A DNA stretch of 36,906 nucleotides from Methylorubrum rhodinum (GCF_014199935.1 NZ_JACHOP010000035.1:1-36906), one strand, 5' to 3'. Counted from the stretch's first letter, positions 24,061 to 32,797 are shown. Notes: generated by a model not told the origin, from the letters alone. Made by a program: numbers and translations.

Positions 24061-24072
24061 AACGCCACGGCG

Positions 24073-25038
24073 CTACCCCACCCACCCGTAATCGCGCGCG
24101 TCCTTCGCCGCGCGATGAAACGCCAGCCGCCGGTCGTATTCGAGCGGGTTCTTCGGCTGCACCAGGGCGCCGGCCGGCACGTTGAGCCAATCGACCAGCC
24201 GGGTCAGCATGAACCGCATCGCCGCGCCCCGCGCCAGGATCGGCAGCGCCGCGACCTCCGCCGGCTCCAGCCGCCGCACCGCGTCGTAGCCCGCGATCAT
24301 CGCGCCCGCCTTGTCGCGGTGGAACGTGCCGTCGGGATCGAAGCACCACGCGTTGAGGCTGATGGCGAGATCGTAGGCGAAGGCGTCGGTGCAGGCGAAG
24401 TAGAAGTCGATCAGCCCCGACAATGTGTCGCCGATGAAGAACACGTTGTCGGTGAAGAGGTCGGCGTGGATCACGCCCGACGGCAGCCCGACCGGCCAGG
24501 AGGCCTCCAGCACGTCGAGGTCGGCCCGCGTGCGCTCGGCAAGGCCCGGCGCCACCGTGTCGGCCTGCGCTTCCGCCTGCACGAAGAGCGGGCGCCACGC
24601 CCCGACGGAGAGGTTGTTGTCGCGCCGCATGGGGAAATCGCGGCCGGCCGCGTGCAGCCCGGCGAGCGCGGCGCCGAGCGCCCGGCAATGCCCGGCGTTG
24701 GGGCGGCTCAGCGAGACGCCGTCGAGGAAGGTCACGATGGCGGCGGGCCGGCCGCACAGGCGCCCGAGCGCCGTGCCGGCGCGGTTGCGCACCGGCTGCG
24801 GGCAGGCGAGGCCGGCGCGGGCCAGATGACCCATCAGGTTGATGAAGAACGGCAGTTCCGCCTCGTTCACCCGCTTCTCGTAGAGGGTGAGGATGTAGTT
24901 GCCGGTATCGGTGCGCAGCAGAAAATTCGAGTTCTCGACGCCCTCGGCGATGCCCTTGAAGGAGAGCGGGGCGCCCAGATCGTACTGGCTGAGGAAGGCG
25001 CGCAGCGCCTCGTCGGAAACGTCGGTGTAGACCGCCAC
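24073..25038 (-). CDS. thrB: Homoserine kinase type II (ThrB, APH-fold)
   Basis: 321 residues, the usual length for the aminoglycoside-phosphotransferase-like homoserine kinase found in alphaproteobacteria and pseudomonads, not the GHMP-type ThrB of E. coli. It phosphorylates homoserine with ATP in threonine synthesis. The catalytic loop is VIHADLFTDNVFF with H191, D193 and N198; the metal-binding Asp is D211 in GLIDFYFACTDAF. The N-terminal lobe has the nucleotide-loop segment GVENSNFLLRTD (~33-44). It lies downstream of ispH on the same strand, but a terminator-like hairpin at 25071-25093 separates them, so it may have its own promoter in the 96-nt gap. Confidence 0.94.
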   Translation of the reverse strand: MAVYTDVSDEALRAFLSQYDLGAPLSFKGIAEGVENSNFLLRTDTGNYILTLYEKRVNEAELPFFINLMGHLARAGLACPQPVRNRAGTALGRLCGRPAAIVTFLDGVSLSRPNAGHCRALGAALAGLHAAGRDFPMRRDNNLSVGAWRPLFVQAEAQADTVAPGLAERTRADLDVLEASWPVGLPSGVIHADLFTDNVFFIGDTLSGLIDFYFACTDAFAYDLAISLNAWCFDPDGTFHRDKAGAMIAGYDAVRRLEPAEVAALPILARGAAMRFMLTRLVDWLNVPAGALVQPKNPLEYDRRLAFHRAAKDARDYGWVG

Positions 25039-25070
25039 GGTTGTCGCTTCGCGTCAGGATCGACAAAGGA

Positions 25071-25093
25071 AAGGGGCGCCGTGGGCGCCCCTT
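25071..25093 (-). terminator. Perfect 10-bp hairpin terminator after ispH
   Basis: AAGGGGCGCC (25071-25080) and GGCGCCCCTT (25084-25093) with a 3-nt loop. On the minus strand it is followed by TCCTTTGTCG, so it resembles an intrinsic terminator ending the ispH transcript, 40 nt beyond its stop, before thrB. Confidence 0.6.
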
Positions 25094-25134
25094 GGGATCG
25101 TCACCGGCAAAAGCCCGGCGTGTGGTCCAAAAAA

Positions 25135-26157
25135 CTACTCGGCTGCCTCGCTGCGCAACTCGCGCGGCAGCGGGAAGGACATGTCCTCGACCGTCACCGA
25201 GACCTGATCCACCGTCACGTCGAAGCGGGCGGCGAAGGCGTCGATGATCTCCTCCACCAGCACCTCGGGGGCCGAGGCGCCCGCGGTGAGGCCGAGACGG
25301 CGGATGTCCTTGAAGGCGTCCCAGTCGATCTCTTCCGCCCGCAGGACGAGGCGGGTGATCGGGCAGCCGGCCCGCTCGGCGACCTCGCGCAGGCGCTGCG
25401 AGTTCGAGGAGTTCGAGGATCCGACGACGATCAGGGCATCGACCCGCGGCGCCACCTCCTTGACCGCCTCCTGGCGGTTGGTGGTCGCGTAGCAGATGTC
25501 GTCCTTGTGGGGGCCGTGGATCGCCGGAAACTTGGCCTTCAGCGCCTCGACGATGTGCTTGGTGTCGTCGATCGAGAGCGTGGTCTGCGTCACCCAGGCC
25601 AGCGCCTGCTCGGCCGGCGGGTTGAGCGCCTCGATCTGATCGATGTCCTCGACCAGCGTGATCGAGCCCTTGGGCAACTGGCCCATGGTGCCGACCACCT
25701 CCGGATGGCCGGAATGGCCGACGAGCAGCACGTGGCGCCCGCGCTTGTGGTGGATCTCGGCCTCGCGGTGGACCTTGGTCACCAGCGGGCAGGTCGCGTC
25801 GATGGTGGTCAGCCCGCGGGCGTCGGCGTTCTGCGGCACGGTCTTGGCGACGCCGTGGGCGGAGAAGATGACCGGCGCGTTGCTGTCGGGCACCTCGTCG
25901 AGCTCGCGCACGAACACCGCGCCCTTCCGCTTCAGCGTCTCGACCACGTACTTGTTGTGGACGATCTCGTGGCGGACGTAGACCGGCGCGCCGTAGATCG
26001 CGAGCGCGCGCTCGACCACGTCGATGGCCCGCACCACGCCGGCGCAGAAGCCGCGCGGCGCGCAGAGAAGGATCTCCAGCGGCGGCTTGTCGCCCGTCAC
26101 GGCCGGATGCGGGACCCTGTTCGGGTCGGCGGTCAGGTTGATGGTATCGGCGCTCAT
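25135..26157 (-). CDS. ispH: 4-hydroxy-3-methylbut-2-enyl diphosphate reductase IspH
   Basis: 340 residues. Last enzyme of the MEP isoprenoid pathway: it reduces HMBPP to IPP and DMAPP with a [4Fe-4S] cluster in the cytoplasm. The three cluster cysteines are C38 in PRGFCAGV, C123 in DATCPLVTKVH and C222 in DICYATTNRQEAV. The substrate-binding HEIVHNKYVV (~63-72), GHSGHPEVVGT (~148-158) and SSNSSNSQRL blocks are intact. ATG 26157 (MSADTINLTA) is chosen because the in-frame sequence further upstream has no family similarity. The N-terminal ~25 residues before PLEILLCAPRG are an extension common in this order. Single gene with its own 3' hairpin. Confidence 0.96.
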   Translation of the reverse strand: MSADTINLTADPNRVPHPAVTGDKPPLEILLCAPRGFCAGVVRAIDVVERALAIYGAPVYVRHEIVHNKYVVETLKRKGAVFVRELDEVPDSNAPVIFSAHGVAKTVPQNADARGLTTIDATCPLVTKVHREAEIHHKRGRHVLLVGHSGHPEVVGTMGQLPKGSITLVEDIDQIEALNPPAEQALAWVTQTTLSIDDTKHIVEALKAKFPAIHGPHKDDICYATTNRQEAVKEVAPRVDALIVVGSSNSSNSQRLREVAERAGCPITRLVLRAEEIDWDAFKDIRRLGLTAGASAPEVLVEEIIDAFAARFDVTVDQVSVTVEDMSFPLPRELRSEAAE

Positions 26158-26564
26158 GATCTCGCGGATGTGGAGAGGGGTGGCCGGGTCTGTCAACAGC
26201 GGCCAGCCCGAAAGCCGCGACAGGGCGAGACTGCCTGTCCGTTGCGCAACACATAGCACGTTCGGCGCGCGGCGTGACCCCCGCCCACGCAACACCGTCA
26301 AGCAACTCCCAACGGCAGCCGACCGAATCGAGCGGCAGCCCCGTATGGCCGGGCGCGAAGAGCGCCCCGCGCAGCGGCCTCGGCTTTCGGCCGAGGCGTC
26401 TAGCGGAGCGAGCAGCCTAAGCCCGCGTACGCGGGCGCCGGCACTTGAGGCCAACCCAAAAATGCCAAGTGACGAACGACACGCGAATCGCCCTCGCGAC
26501 ACCGGGCCTTGCGGGATAAGGGGAAGCTTCGTCCTTTAATCCCGCGAAGCGATCCAGGGCTTCC
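26158..26564. other. Divergent intergenic region between ispH and the Kef-type antiporter
   Basis: No supported gene in 407 nt. It holds a perfect 8-bp hairpin GCCTCGGC-TTTCG-GCCGAGGC at 26377-26397 and a perfect 16-bp palindrome GCCCGCGTACGCGGGC at 26421-26436, and must contain both divergent promoters. The region from about 26440 to 26560 is less GC-rich than its surroundings, consistent with promoter DNA for the antiporter, but I cannot mark a convincing -35/-10 pair. Confidence 0.5.
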
Positions 26565-28463
26565 ATGGCGAGCGCCGCGACCCACGCCAGCTTCCTGCCG
26601 CCGGTGCTGACCTTCCTGTCGGCGGCGGTGATCGGCGTGCCGATCGTGCGGCTGCTCGGGCAGAGCGCGGTGCTGGGCTATCTCGTCGCCGGCGTCGTCA
26701 TCGGCCCGGCCGGGCTCTCGCTCATCGCCGAGCCGGAGACGGCGGCGAGCGTCGCCGAGATCGGCGTGGTGCTGCTGCTGTTCATCGTCGGGCTGGAGTT
26801 GGAAATCTCCCGCCTCGTCTCGATGCGCCGCGACATCTTCGGGTTGGGCACCGCGCAGCTCGCCCTGTGCTCGCTGGCGCTGGCAGGCGCCGGCCTCGCC
26901 TTTGGCCTGACGCCCGCCGCGGCCACCGTGGTCGGCATCGCGCTGGCGCTCTCCGCCACCGCGGTCGCGCTGCAACTCCTCGAAGAGCGGGGCGATCTCG
27001 GCAGCGCCTATGGCGGGCGCTCCTTCGCGGTGCTGCTGCTGCAGGACATCTCGGTGGTGGCGATCCTGGCGCTGCTGCCGCTGCTCGCCACCGCCGGCGC
27101 CACGCCGAAGGACGGATGGCTCGACGAGGGGCTGCGCTCGACGGCGCGCGCGGCGGCCGCGGTGGCGGGGGTGGTGGTGGTCGGGCGCTACGGCCTCAAC
27201 CCGTTCTTCCGCCTGCTCGCCGCCGCCGGCGGGCGCGAGGTGATGACGGCCGCCGCCCTCCTCGTGGTGCTCGGCACCGCGATGGTGATGGAGAAGGCCG
27301 GGCTCTCCATGGCGATGGGGGCGTTCCTGGCCGGCGTGATGCTCGCCGAATCGAACTTCCGGCATCAGCTGGAGGCCGACATCGAGCCGTTCCGCGGCAT
27401 GCTGCTCGGCCTGTTCTTCATGAGCGTCGGCATGTCGATCGACGGCGGGTTGCTCGCCAACCACTGGGCCGCGCTGATCGGGGCGACGCTGGCCGCCATC
27501 GCGGTCAAGGTGGTGCTGGTGGCCGGGCTGTTCCGGCTGTTCGGCTCGCCCTGGCTCGACGCCGTGCGCGGCGGCGCCGTGCTGGCGCCCGCGGGCGAGT
27601 TCGCCTTCGTGATCCTGCCCGCGGCCGCGGACCTGCGCATCCTGGAAGGCGACGTGCCCCGCTTCTGCGTGGCGCTCGCGGCACTTACCATGCTGGTCGG
27701 GCCGATCATCGCCAAGGGGTTGGACGCTTTCCTCGCCCGCCGCCCGGCCGAGGCGCTGCCGCCCTCGGATGTCGGCGACGTCTCGGAATCGGGCGACACC
27801 CGCGTCCTCGTCGTCGGCTTCGGGCGCTTCGGCCAGATCCTGTCGCAGGTGCTCCTGGCGGAGGGCATCAGCATCACCGTGATCGACAAGGATGTCGGCC
27901 AGATCCGCGCGGCGACGAGCTTCGGCTTCCGCATCTATTACGGCGACGGCACGCGGCTCGACGTGCTGCGCGCCTCGGGGCTCGCCAAGGCCGACCTGAT
28001 TTGTATCTGCATCGACGATGCCGACGCCGCGACCAAGATCGTCGACATGGTCCACGAGGAATTCGCGAGCGTCCGCACCTATGTGCGCGCCTACGACCGC
28101 ACGCATTCGATCGAGCTGATGAACCGCGACGTGGATTTCCAGCTCCGCGAGACGGTCGAATCGGCGTTGGGCTTCGGCCGGGCGACGCTGGAGGGACTCG
28201 GGCTCTCGGCGGAGGCCGCCGCGCGCCGGGTCGAGGATGTGCGCAAGCGCGATGTGGCCCGTCTCGTCCTGCAACAGGCCGGCGCGATGCCGGACGGCAG
28301 CGGCTGGCTGCGGAGCACCCCCGAGGTGCGCCCCGAGCCGCTCACCGCGCCGACGCGGCCCTCGCGGGCGCTCTCGGCGGAGACCCGCGGCCTGATCGAG
28401 ACGCAGCGCCACGAGGCCGCCACCCGCGTGCTGGAGCCCGAGGATTCCGAGCGGGATGCCTGA
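26565..28463 (+). CDS. Kef-type CPA2 cation/proton antiporter with RCK domain
   Basis: 632 residues. A 12-13-helix Na+/H+-exchanger domain (~10-400) is followed by a TrkA-N/RCK domain (~410-530) with the Rossmann motif VLVVGFGRFGQILSQVLLAE, and a non-conserved Pro/Arg-rich tail. The Kef signature HQLEADIEPFRGMLLGLFFM (~266-285) precedes FMSVGMSIDGG. It probably exports K+ in exchange for H+, gated by nucleotide or glutathione adducts bound at the RCK domain, as KefB/KefC do during electrophile stress. No KefF/KefG ancillary gene is adjacent. The stop overlaps the MATE gene start by 8 nt, so the two are co-translated. Confidence 0.92.
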   Translation: MASAATHASFLPPVLTFLSAAVIGVPIVRLLGQSAVLGYLVAGVVIGPAGLSLIAEPETAASVAEIGVVLLLFIVGLELEISRLVSMRRDIFGLGTAQLALCSLALAGAGLAFGLTPAAATVVGIALALSATAVALQLLEERGDLGSAYGGRSFAVLLLQDISVVAILALLPLLATAGATPKDGWLDEGLRSTARAAAAVAGVVVVGRYGLNPFFRLLAAAGGREVMTAAALLVVLGTAMVMEKAGLSMAMGAFLAGVMLAESNFRHQLEADIEPFRGMLLGLFFMSVGMSIDGGLLANHWAALIGATLAAIAVKVVLVAGLFRLFGSPWLDAVRGGAVLAPAGEFAFVILPAAADLRILEGDVPRFCVALAALTMLVGPIIAKGLDAFLARRPAEALPPSDVGDVSESGDTRVLVVGFGRFGQILSQVLLAEGISITVIDKDVGQIRAATSFGFRIYYGDGTRLDVLRASGLAKADLICICIDDADAATKIVDMVHEEFASVRTYVRAYDRTHSIELMNRDVDFQLRETVESALGFGRATLEGLGLSAEAAARRVEDVRKRDVARLVLQQAGAMPDGSGWLRSTPEVRPEPLTAPTRPSRALSAETRGLIETQRHEAATRVLEPEDSERDA

Positions 28464-29901
28464 GGCCAAAACGACGGGCGACGCGGGCGCGGCGCGCTTC
28501 GTCACCGGCTCGATCCTGCGCCACGTCGTGGTGATGAGCGGCACCGGCTCGGTCGGGCTGATGGCGATCTTCGCCGTCGATCTCCTGTCGCTGTTCTACG
28601 TCTCGAAGCTCGGCGATCCGGCGCTGACCGCGGCGGTCGGCTTCGCCTCCATCGTCCAGTTCTTCGCCATCGCGATCAATATCGGCCTGATGATCGCGGC
28701 CGGCGCCCTGGTCTCGCGGGCGATCGGGCGCGGCGACGCCGCGGGCGCGCGGCGGATCGCGACCTCGGTCAACGTCCACGTCTTCGTCGTCTCCGGGCTG
28801 CTGGCCCTCGGGCTCGTCGCCGTCCTCGATCCACTGCTGCGTGCGATCGGCGCCGAGGGCCACACCCTGGAGGTGGCCAAACGCTATCTCTGGATCAGCC
28901 TGCCCTCGAACCTGCTGCTCGGCCCCGGCATGCTGGCGACCGGCCTGTTGCGTGCGGTGGGGGCGGCGCGCGACGCCATGTCGGTGACGCTGGGCGGCGC
29001 CATCGTCACCGTCTTCCTCGATCCGGCGCTGATCTTCGGGCTCGGCCTCGGCGTCGATGGCGCGGCCATCGCGGTCTGCGTGGCGCGGCTCACCTTCGTA
29101 ATCGTCGGCGTGCGGGCGCTGCAGCACCACCGGCTGTTGGAGCGCCCGCGCTTGGCCGCCGTCCTCGGCGACCTGCCGGAGGTGACGCGCATCGCCTTGC
29201 CCGCGGTGCTGACGAACCTCGCGCCGTCGGTGGCGAGCGCCTTCATCGCCCACGCCCTGTCCGGTTTCGGCCCCGAGGCGATCGCCGGCAACGTGGTGAT
29301 CGACCGGCTCGCGCCCGTCGCCTTCTGCGGGCTGTTCGCGATGTCGGGCTCGATCGGGCCGATCCTCGGCCAGAACTGGGGCGCGGGCCGGTTCGACCGG
29401 ATGCGCGGCGTGCTGATCCAGGGCGCGCTCGTGACGGCCCTCTACATCGTGCTGGTCTGGCTGGTGCTGGCGCTCGCCCGCGGACCGCTGGCCCGCGCCT
29501 TCGAACTGACGGGTGTCGCCGCCGACCTGTTCGGGTTCTTCTGCCTCGTGGCCGGGCCGGTCTGGTTCTTCAACGGGCTGCTGTTCCTCTCGAACGCCGC
29601 GTTCAACAATCTCGGCTTTCCCTTCGTCTCGACGCTCCTGAACTGGGGCCGGGCGACGCTCGGCACGATGCCGCCCGCGCTTCTCGGCGCAGCCTATTAT
29701 GGGCCGAAGGGGGTGATCGCCGGCACGGGGTTGGGCTCCGTCGCCTTCGGGCTCGTCGCCCTGGTGCTGGCCTTCCGCACCGTCGGCTCACTGGAGGGCG
29801 GCAACCGGCCGGAGCCGGAGGCCGAGTCGGAAGCCAGGGAGGCTGCGCGCCACGAGACGGGCGCCCCGGCCCCCGCGCCGTCGAGCGGAATGCCGCTGTG
29901 A
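28456..29901 (+). CDS. MATE-family multidrug/metabolite exporter
   Basis: 481 residues with about 12 membrane helices in two MatE repeats (first ~35-200, second ~260-430). Conserved parts include LLSLFYVSKLGDPALTAAVG in repeat 1, GPGMLATGLLRAVGAARDAM between helices 4 and 5, and the second-repeat start GFGPEAIAGNVVIDRL. It should pump cationic drugs or a metabolite out in exchange for Na+ or H+. The C-terminal ~35 residues are Glu/Ala/Pro-rich and not part of the fold. It starts 8 nt inside the Kef-type gene, implying one operon and perhaps a shared stress role; that link is inference. Confidence 0.9.
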   Translation: MPEAKTTGDAGAARFVTGSILRHVVVMSGTGSVGLMAIFAVDLLSLFYVSKLGDPALTAAVGFASIVQFFAIAINIGLMIAAGALVSRAIGRGDAAGARRIATSVNVHVFVVSGLLALGLVAVLDPLLRAIGAEGHTLEVAKRYLWISLPSNLLLGPGMLATGLLRAVGAARDAMSVTLGGAIVTVFLDPALIFGLGLGVDGAAIAVCVARLTFVIVGVRALQHHRLLERPRLAAVLGDLPEVTRIALPAVLTNLAPSVASAFIAHALSGFGPEAIAGNVVIDRLAPVAFCGLFAMSGSIGPILGQNWGAGRFDRMRGVLIQGALVTALYIVLVWLVLALARGPLARAFELTGVAADLFGFFCLVAGPVWFFNGLLFLSNAAFNNLGFPFVSTLLNWGRATLGTMPPALLGAAYYGPKGVIAGTGLGSVAFGLVALVLAFRTVGSLEGGNRPEPEAESEAREAARHETGAPAPAPSSGMPL

Positions 29902-30066
29902 TCGGTCGATTTCGGGCGTAACGAGCCGCTTTCCCTGTCGAAATCGCCGCGGAAGCCGGCCGGTGGCTGGTCAGGGTCGGTCCGATGGGACACACTTCGT
30001 ATCGAATGCGGCCCACTCGCACGCGAAACCGGGGCCTCTTCGCGACGCGGCGTGAGGCGTCCGGCC

Positions 30067-30882
30067 ATGTACACCATGTTCGACATCCTGCAGAGCCAGG
30101 GCGATGCCAACCTCCGGGCGTTCGGGCAGCAATTCGGCCTCTCGCCGGACCAGACCCGGCGGGCCATGGAAGCCCTGATGCCGGCCCTCACCCTCGGCCT
30201 GCAGAGCCAGGCCGGTGCCGATCCGCTGGGCATCGGCCGGCTGTTCGGCCTCGGAGCGCCGAGCGCGGCGAAGCCGGCCGACATGATGTCGGGCCTGTTC
30301 GGCTCGCCGATGCTGGCGCAGGCGGTGATCCAGCAAGCCTCCACCGCGAGCGGCGTCGGCGCGCAGGCGCTGCGCCAGATGCTGCCGATGATGGCCGGGA
30401 TGATCGTGGCCGGCATCGTCCACCTGCTCCTCAACCCGCCCGTCGCGCCCGCGGCGGAGCCGGCTCCCACGGCGCCGAACTTCGGCAACATCTGGGCCGA
30501 TTGGATGAACGGCCTGAGCGCCGTGGCCTCGGCCCAGGCCGCCCCCGCGCCGGCGAGCAAGACCGCCGCGACGCCGCCACGCCCCCAACTGCGCCGGGAG
30601 CCACCATCGAATCCGCAGCCCGACGCCACCAAGGCGTCGATGGAGGTGATCTCGCAGATGCTCCAGACCGGCGCCGAGGTCCAGGAGCAGAACGTCAAGG
30701 TGATGCGGGACGTGTTCGACGCCTTCTGGAACCAGAAGGACGCGCCCGCGGAGACGGGCGGGGAAGCAAAACAGCCGGGAAATCCCGCTTCACCCGCCGC
30801 GCCGTCGGCCGCCCCCAAGCCTGCGATGCCGAACCCTGTCCCGCCCCCCTCGGCACGGCGCAAGCCCGGGACGCGGAGTTGA
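30067..30882 (+). CDS. DUF937-domain protein
   Basis: 271 residues. The N-terminal ~120 residues carry the DUF937 pattern: a phenylalanine/glutamine-rich start (MYTMFDILQSQGDANLRAFG), repeated short amphipathic helices with GLFG and LFGLG turns, and a hydrophobic stretch QMLPMMAGMIVAGIVHLLLN (~112-131). After a Pro/Ala linker comes a helix (~185-225, SMEVISQMLQTGAEVQEQNV) and a disordered Pro-rich tail. The role of the family is unknown. I choose ATG 30067, with GAGG at -13; a GTG at 30052 would add 5 residues. Isolated gene, convergent with the Flp pilin gene. Confidence 0.75.
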   Translation: MYTMFDILQSQGDANLRAFGQQFGLSPDQTRRAMEALMPALTLGLQSQAGADPLGIGRLFGLGAPSAAKPADMMSGLFGSPMLAQAVIQQASTASGVGAQALRQMLPMMAGMIVAGIVHLLLNPPVAPAAEPAPTAPNFGNIWADWMNGLSAVASAQAAPAPASKTAATPPRPQLRREPPSNPQPDATKASMEVISQMLQTGAEVQEQNVKVMRDVFDAFWNQKDAPAETGGEAKQPGNPASPAAPSAAPKPAMPNPVPPPSARRKPGTRS

Positions 30883-30889
30883 TTCTCCT

Positions 30890-30904
30890 CCCGTCTCGGA
30901 CGGG
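30890..30904. terminator. Hairpin between convergent DUF937 and Flp pilin genes
   Basis: CCCGTC (30890-30895), loop TCG, GACGGG (30899-30904) fills the 22-nt gap and abuts the pilin stop; it could end transcription from both sides although T runs are short. Confidence 0.35.
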
Positions 30905-31123
30905 TTACTGCGCGAGCGTGTAGTACTGCACGATCGAGTCGAACATGCCCTTCATCGCCGTGCCGAAGAGGGTCATGCAGGCCACCACGGCGGCGGCCAT
31001 GATGGCGGTGAGCAGCGAGTACTCGATCATCGTGGCGCCGCGCGTGTCGCGGGCCAGCCGTGAGGCGGCGTCGTGCAGGCGGGTGACGAGGGGCGCGATG
31101 CGCCTGGTCGAAATCGGTCGCAC
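30905..31123 (-). CDS. Flp/Fap type IVb pilin, orphan
   Basis: 72 residues. The N-terminal leader (~1-28, rich in Arg) ends in Gly before the mature start ATMIEYSLLTAIMAAAVVAC, which has the prepilin peptidase site and conserved Glu5 of Flp pilins (Gly/x4-Glu-Tyr). The hydrophobic helix (~32-58) packs in the fibre core. Start GTG 31123 (GTGCGACCG) has GGGA upstream. No tad/cpa assembly genes, prepilin peptidase or second pilin lie in the window, so it depends on a locus elsewhere or is relic. Confidence 0.88.
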   Translation of the reverse strand: MRPISTRRIAPLVTRLHDAASRLARDTRGATMIEYSLLTAIMAAAVVACMTLFGTAMKGMFDSIVQYYTLAQ

Positions 31124-31278
31124 GGCGCATCGTCCCGCAAGCGTGTCGGTTCGAACAACCTAACGATGCCGAGTTGAGACGAGCTTAAGGTGATCGCCGT
31201 GAATCCGGGCGATCACTCTGGGTTGATCAGCGAGATCACCCGCGCCATCGCACGCGCGGCCGCCATCCTCTCGAAGAC

Positions 31279-31302
31279 CCGGCCATGAGCGGATGGCCGG
31301 GG
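31279..31302 (-). terminator. Perfect 9-bp hairpin after the DUF3072 gene
   Basis: CCCGGCCAT (31279-31287), 6-nt loop, ATGGCCGGG (31294-31302); on minus it is followed by TCTTCGAG. It is about 80 nt past the DUF3072 stop and upstream of the pilin gene. A second inverted repeat, TTCGCGA...TCGCGAA, lies near 31336-31360. Confidence 0.4.
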
Positions 31303-31382
31303 GAGTGCTCATCGGAGGCTCGGCTCGGGTCCCGCTTCGCGATGACGGGTCGTCGCGAAACCGGAGCCGACCGGAAACGGCG

Positions 31383-31652
31383 TCACGCCTTGCCGGTTTC
31401 CTGGCGCAGGGCGTCGATGCGCTTGGAGGCCTCGGCCTTGTCGAGGTCCGGGTCGAATGCCTCGGGCGACTTGGCCTGTTCGGACAGAGTCTTGAGGTAG
31501 GACGCTTGGGCTCCCGTCATCGGCTCGCCCCCGGTGGTCCACTCGTTCGGGTCCTTGATCCGATTCGATGCGTCGGTCGGATCGACCTTCGGGTTCTCGG
31601 CCTGCTTCTCTTGCGTCTTGTCCTGCGACTTTTCCTGAGTCTTGGCGGTCAT
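31383..31652 (-). CDS. DUF3072-domain small protein
   Basis: 89 residues, very hydrophilic. The N-terminal half is Lys/Gln/Glu-rich (MTAKTQEKSQDKTQEKQAEN) and probably disordered. The C-terminal half is the DUF3072 module, MTGAQASYLKTLSEQA followed by DLDKAEASKRIDALRQETG, the two helices typical of the family, which resemble a SAP/HeH-type small fold. Role unknown; related proteins are often stress-induced. Transcribed away from the pilin's promoter side, downstream of ilvE on the same strand, but the ilvE terminator hairpin intervenes. Confidence 0.8.
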   Translation of the reverse strand: MTAKTQEKSQDKTQEKQAENPKVDPTDASNRIKDPNEWTTGGEPMTGAQASYLKTLSEQAKSPEAFDPDLDKAEASKRIDALRQETGKA

Positions 31653-31730
31653 GGGGCACCTAGCGTGTTCATGGATTGTTCTGGAGAGGTCACCATGAAA
31701 CGCGAGGCGGGAGGCCGGGTTCCGGCGAAA

Positions 31731-31749
31731 GGGCGCGGCGTCCGCGCCC
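31731..31749 (-). terminator. Perfect 8-bp hairpin terminator after ilvE
   Basis: GGGCGCGG (31731-31738), loop CGT, CCGCGCCC (31742-31749); on minus followed by TTTCGCC, starting 17 nt past the ilvE stop. A good intrinsic-terminator candidate. Confidence 0.55.
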
Positions 31750-31765
31750 TCCACAGGGGATGCGA

Positions 31766-32653
31766 TCAGGCGGCCTCGGCGCGGGGCTGCACCTCGGCGG
31801 TGTAGTCGTCCATCAGCGTCTTGGTCAGTTCGGCCGGGGTGAAGCGGTAGGGGCCGATCTCGGAGACCGGCGTCACCTCGGCCGCCGAGCCGGTGATGAA
31901 GCATTCGGAAAAGCCCGACATCTCCTCGGGGCGGATGCGGCGCTCGACCACGCGGACGCCGCGGCGCTTGGCGAGTTCGATCACCGTCTGGCGGGTGATG
32001 CCGTTGAGGAAGCGGTCGGCCTGGGGCGTGTGGATCACGCCGTCGGCCACGAAGAAGACGTTGGCGCCGGTGCATTCGGCGACGTTGTCCTCCCAGTCGA
32101 GCATCAGCGCGTCGGCGTAGCCCTTGTTCTCGGCCCGGTGCTTCGAGATCGTGCAGATCATGTACAGCCCGGCCGCCTTCGAGGTCGAGGGAGCGGTGCG
32201 CGGGTCGGGCCGGCGATAGTCGGCGAGGTCGAGGCGGATGCCCTTCATCTTGGTCGCCGGATCGAAGTAGCTCGGCCATTCCCAGGCCGCGATGGCCAGA
32301 TGGATGGTGTTCTTCTGCGCCGCCACGCCCATCATCTCGGAGCCGCGCCACGCGACCGGGCGGAGATAGGCGTCCTGCAGGCCGGAGGTGGCGAGCACAT
32401 GGGCTTTCGCCGCCTCGATCTCATCGACCGAGTAGGGAATCGTGAAATCGAGGAGTTGCGCCGAGCGGCGCAGGCGCTCGGAATGCTCGCGGCTCTTGAA
32501 GATGCGCCCGCCATAGGCCCGTTCGCCCTCGAACACCGCCGACCCGTAATGGAGGCCGTGGCTCAGCACGTGGATCTTCGCATCGCGCCACGGCACCATG
32601 GCGCCATCGAACCAGATCGTGCCCTCGCGCTCGTCGAACGGGATGACGGACAT
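31766..32653 (-). CDS. ilvE: Branched-chain amino acid aminotransferase IlvE
   Basis: 295 residues, fold-type IV PLP enzyme. It catalyses the last step of Leu, Ile and Val synthesis and the first step of their breakdown, using 2-oxoglutarate/glutamate. PLP-linked Lys159 lies in PSTSKAAGLYM, and Glu193 that binds the pyridine nitrogen lies in NVAECTGANVFFV. The N-terminal IHVLSHGLHYGSAVFEGERA (~27-46), a hallmark of the family, is complete, as is GITRQTVIELA for the phosphate. Single gene on minus with its own terminator, divergent from the MarR regulator with a 228-nt promoter region. Confidence 0.96.
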   Translation of the reverse strand: MSVIPFDEREGTIWFDGAMVPWRDAKIHVLSHGLHYGSAVFEGERAYGGRIFKSREHSERLRRSAQLLDFTIPYSVDEIEAAKAHVLATSGLQDAYLRPVAWRGSEMMGVAAQKNTIHLAIAAWEWPSYFDPATKMKGIRLDLADYRRPDPRTAPSTSKAAGLYMICTISKHRAENKGYADALMLDWEDNVAECTGANVFFVADGVIHTPQADRFLNGITRQTVIELAKRRGVRVVERRIRPEEMSGFSECFITGSAAEVTPVSEIGPYRFTPAELTKTLMDDYTAEVQPRAEAA

Positions 32654-32768
32654 CGCTCAAAAACTTCCTCTGCGCGGCCGCGCGCGGGCCGCGGGGTCGC
32701 ATGGTTCAGGGCTGAAGACCGGCGCGCGACCGCGCGCAACGAGCGGAGGGCGGAGGGTGCCGGACGGG

Positions 32769-32797
32769 TTGACGGGTAGCAACGGGGCTGAGATATG
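32769..32797 (+). promoter_or_regulatory. Sigma-70-like promoter for the MarR-response regulator-kinase operon
   Basis: TTGACG (32769-32774), a 17-nt spacer, then GATATG (32792-32797). The -10 box overlaps the first in-frame ATG (32795), which argues that translation starts further downstream (GTG 32882, with GGAAGG upstream). Sequence between is lower in GC at third codon positions, as expected for untranslated leader. Confidence 0.5.

Noticed and set aside
29697..31130. 477-residue minus frame across the MATE end, DUF937 gene and pilin
   Set aside because: It is antisense to two genes with recognisable domains and out of frame with the pilin; composition is not protein-like.
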